Shown here: positions 14,046 to 15,568 of the stretch, one piece after another | Numbering within the stretch: the first letter of the stretch is position 1 | How the letters are laid out: each line of letters opens with the position of its first letter | Origin: Pseudomonadota bacterium | Lineage (GTDB): Bacteria > Pseudomonadota > Alphaproteobacteria > Acetobacterales > Acetobacteraceae | Assembly: GCA_021807975.1 (NCBI GenBank) | Contig: JAKBCJ010000062.1 | Span: 1 to 15,568, forward strand | Length of the DNA: 15,568 nucleotides | Direction: 5' to 3' | The notes under the pieces: generated by a model | What the model saw: only the letters and a program-made list of their open reading frames with translations | Database searches by the model: none | Told to the model about the DNA's origin: nothing | Program-made: the position numbers and the translations under genes

Positions 14046-14545
14046 TGTGTAATTTCAGCAAGTTGTGATTCTCTGCGTGTTGCAAGCACCGCAGGGAAGA
14101 AGGTCAAGGGGCGCAAGCGCCATATCGTTAGGGACGCCATGGGCAATGTCCTGGACGCGATTGTGCATACGGCCGACATCCAGGATCAGGACGGCGCCCC
14201 CGACCTCGTCGCATTCGTGAAGAACAATGTCCTGGCACTGACGAAAATCTTCGGCAACGGCGGCTATGGCGGCGAAAACTGGCCGCCGCCATCGCGCGCG
14301 TTGACGGACTCGTTGTGGAAATTGTCAGACGCTCCGATACCGCGCAAGAGTTCGCTGTGTTACCGAAAGGCTGGATCGAGGAGCGTTCATTCGCCTGGCT
14401 GGGCCGATGCCGCCGGCTGGCCAAGGACTGGGAAACCTCTATCGCCTCGTAGGAATCGTGGCTGTTTCTTGCTCCGGCGCGCCGCGTCATGCGCGCCATT
14501 GCTCGGGCCCGAGGGCGGCGAGAGGGGTTACGAATCAGACTCTGA
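14046..14545 (+). pseudogene. Decayed IS5-family transposase, C-terminal part
   Basis: The plus strand encodes GKKVKGRKRHIVRDAMG (14094-14144) followed by VHTADIQDQDGA and IFGNGGYGG, the hallmark C-terminal DDE-domain text of IS5-family (IS1031-like) transposases. At about 14274 two extra bases shift the frame; in the new frame the text continues as KLAAAIARVDGLVVEIVRRSD, ERSFAWLGRCRRLAKDWETSIAS, carrying the expected catalytic Glu (WIEERSFAWLGR). A TAG at 14450-14452 then interrupts it, and reading through would end at TGA 14543-14545. The N-terminal half is missing, cut where the direct repeat ends. So the gene is dead by truncation, a frameshift and a stop. I could not identify a trustworthy pair of terminal inverted repeats. 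Confidence 0.88.
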
Positions 14546-14580
14546 AATGACCGGCCTCACCTGCTGAACCGCCGTCGCCC

Positions 14581-14628
14581 TTTTGCGTGTTTTGCGTGTT
14601 TTGCGTGTTTTGCGTGTTTTGCGGTTCC
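14581..14628 (-). repeat. Tandem nonamer array, inverted relative to the direct repeats
   Basis: The plus strand has four perfect copies of TTTTGCGTG (14581-14616) followed by TTTTGCGGTTCC. Read on the minus strand this is GGAACCGCAAAA followed by CACGCAAAA units, the same layout as GGAACCGCAAAG-CACGCAAAG at the head of the two direct repeats, with A in place of G at one position of the unit. It therefore faces the direct repeats across the transposase remnant. The gap from 14546 to 14580 and from 14629 to 14751 shows nothing else. Confidence 0.9.
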
Positions 14629-14751
14629 ATTGCCTTTCACCAGACAACCCTCGCGAACGCCGATCTACCGGCCAGCAAACCGCAACAGGGCAATCCCCGA
14701 CTTGCCAGCCACAGCATCCCGCCCCTGGCCCACGCCCGCCCGGCGAAGCTA

Positions 14752-15568
14752 TCAAACCCCGAAGCGGTGGAACCAGGTCAGCGCCCGCTTCCAGGCATCC
14801 TCGGCGTCGGCTTGCCGGTAGCTGGGGCGGTAGTCGGCATGGAAGCCATGCGGTGCGTCGGGGTATATCTGGATGACAACGACCTTGTGGGCGGCTTTCG
14901 CCCTGGCTTCGGCCGCCCGCACCATATCCACCGGAATGCTCTGGTCCTGGCCACCATAAAGCCCCAGCAGCGGACATTTGATTTTCCCCGCGAAATCCAA
15001 CGCGGTTTCCGGCTGAATTGGCGACGGGGTGCCGCCTAACGGACCGTAGAATGCAACCGCGGCCCGCAGATGTGGATTGTGCGCCGCATAGAGCCATGTC
15101 TGCCGGCCGCCGCGGCAGAAGCCCATCACACCCACGCGGGTGGCGCTGCCGCCGTGGAGCCTTGCCCAAGCCGCGGTGGAGTCCAGATCGGACATGTATT
15201 GCGCGTCCGGCGCTTTGGAAATCACGTCGGCAATGATCTGCTTCACGTCGGTCATCGTCGAAAGATCGGCGATACGGGCGTAATACTCCGTGGCGACAGC
15301 CAGATAGCCCGCCTTGGCCAAGCGACGGCAAACGTCTTTAATGTACTCGTGGACGCCGAAAATTTCTTCGTTCACCAGGATGACCGGAAACGGACCCTTG
15401 CCGACGGGATGGGCATAGTACGCCGGCAGCTTGCCATTGGTAGTGGGGATATGGGTCTCGCCGGTTTCGATCCCGGCGGTGTCGGTATGGATCGCCTGCG
15501 CTTCCACCCTTTGCGTCGCCAGCGTGAATCCGCTGATCAGACCGGTCATCAGAACCCCACGCCGAGCC
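14752..15568 (-). CDS. Dienelactone hydrolase family protein, Tat-exported (5' end off window)
   Basis: This alpha/beta hydrolase has the dienelactone hydrolase triad: Cys145 in GFCRGG, Asp202 in YGGQDQSIP and His234 in DAPHGFHADYRPSYR (numbered from the ATG at 15549). EEIFG at 61-65 is the conserved Glu-bearing motif. The frame stays open upstream of that ATG to the window edge and reads ARRGVLMTGLISGFTLATQRVEAQA, a twin-arginine-like signal, so the real start lies beyond 15568. Relatives usually have GFCWGG, where this protein has Arg. Family members hydrolyse dienelactones or other esters; the substrate here is unknown. The export signal suggests a periplasmic enzyme. Confidence 0.9.
   Translation of the reverse strand, partial: ARRGVLMTGLISGFTLATQRVEAQAIHTDTAGIETGETHIPTTNGKLPAYYAHPVGKGPFPVILVNEEIFGVHEYIKDVCRRLAKAGYLAVATEYYARIADLSTMTDVKQIIADVISKAPDAQYMSDLDSTAAWARLHGGSATRVGVMGFCRGGRQTWLYAAHNPHLRAAVAFYGPLGGTPSPIQPETALDFAGKIKCPLLGLYGGQDQSIPVDMVRAAEARAKAAHKVVVIQIYPDAPHGFHADYRPSYRQADAEDAWKRALTWFHRFGV

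Noticed and set aside
14046..14545. Intact insertion sequence with terminal inverted repeats
   Set aside because: The transposase is truncated and broken; a weak resemblance between AGTTGTGATTC at 14061-14071 and the reverse complement of GAATCAGACTCT near 14532-14543 is too poor to call terminal repeats.
13807..14628. Possible CRISPR-like array
   Set aside because: The repeats are contiguous nonamers and a tandem duplication, without regular unique spacers or any cas gene.
14583..14876. ORFs beginning MRVLRVLRVLRVLR or MFCVFCVFCVFC
   Set aside because: They translate the 9-nt tandem array and then run antisense into the dienelactone hydrolase gene.

Overview
The window is a GC-rich (roughly 65% by eye) bacterial chromosome segment. 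Protein style and gene set point to an alphaproteobacterium, most likely Rhodospirillales/Acetobacteraceae. The lineage call is an inference from recognised protein families and from the alphaproteobacterial wording of several proteins (polyprenyl synthase, the 101-aa conserved protein, the Tat-exported dienelactone hydrolase); no search was run. Most of the window is housekeeping. I do not see a defence island, CRISPR array, biosynthetic cluster or other obviously new multi-gene system.

Layout, left to right. (1) Positions 1-82 hold an FNR/FixK-like palindrome, probably serving a gene off the left edge. (2) Transketolase (minus) is divergent from a plus-strand pair: a histone-deacetylase-fold amidohydrolase and an exported DUF192 protein whose start overlaps its stop. 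(3) After a convergent junction with a hairpin comes a minus-strand group: decaprenyl/octaprenyl diphosphate synthase, then RNase R, then an exported S41 (C-terminal processing) peptidase. RNase R and the peptidase are joined by a GTGA stop/start overlap. (4) Divergent from the prenyl synthase is a plus-strand pair, a DUF2007 protein and a TrmN6-type N6-adenine methyltransferase, with a 16-bp perfect palindrome upstream. (5) A 101-aa conserved protein of unknown function (minus) is followed by an AT-richer 261-nt gap. (6) Class Ia ribonucleotide reductase beta subunit (nrdB, minus, without nrdA beside it) is divergent from an orphan thiamine-diphosphate enzyme. (7) Positions 13535-14751 are a degenerate, repeat-laden zone: G-runs, three hairpins, a ~115-nt tandem duplication, a decayed IS5-family transposase and a 9-nt tandem array that is the inverted counterpart of the array in the duplication. 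(8) A dienelactone hydrolase with the tail of a Tat signal runs off the right edge.

Functionally the genes cover central carbon metabolism (transketolase), quinone side-chain synthesis (prenyl synthase), RNA decay and tRNA modification (RNase R, TrmN6-like), DNA precursor synthesis (NrdB) and envelope proteolysis (S41). The points most worth a second look are the inverted nonamer repeats around the dead transposase, an RNase R without its usual N-terminal winged helix, the perfect palindrome at 9036-9051, the FNR-like site at the left edge, and the uncharacterised 101-aa protein.
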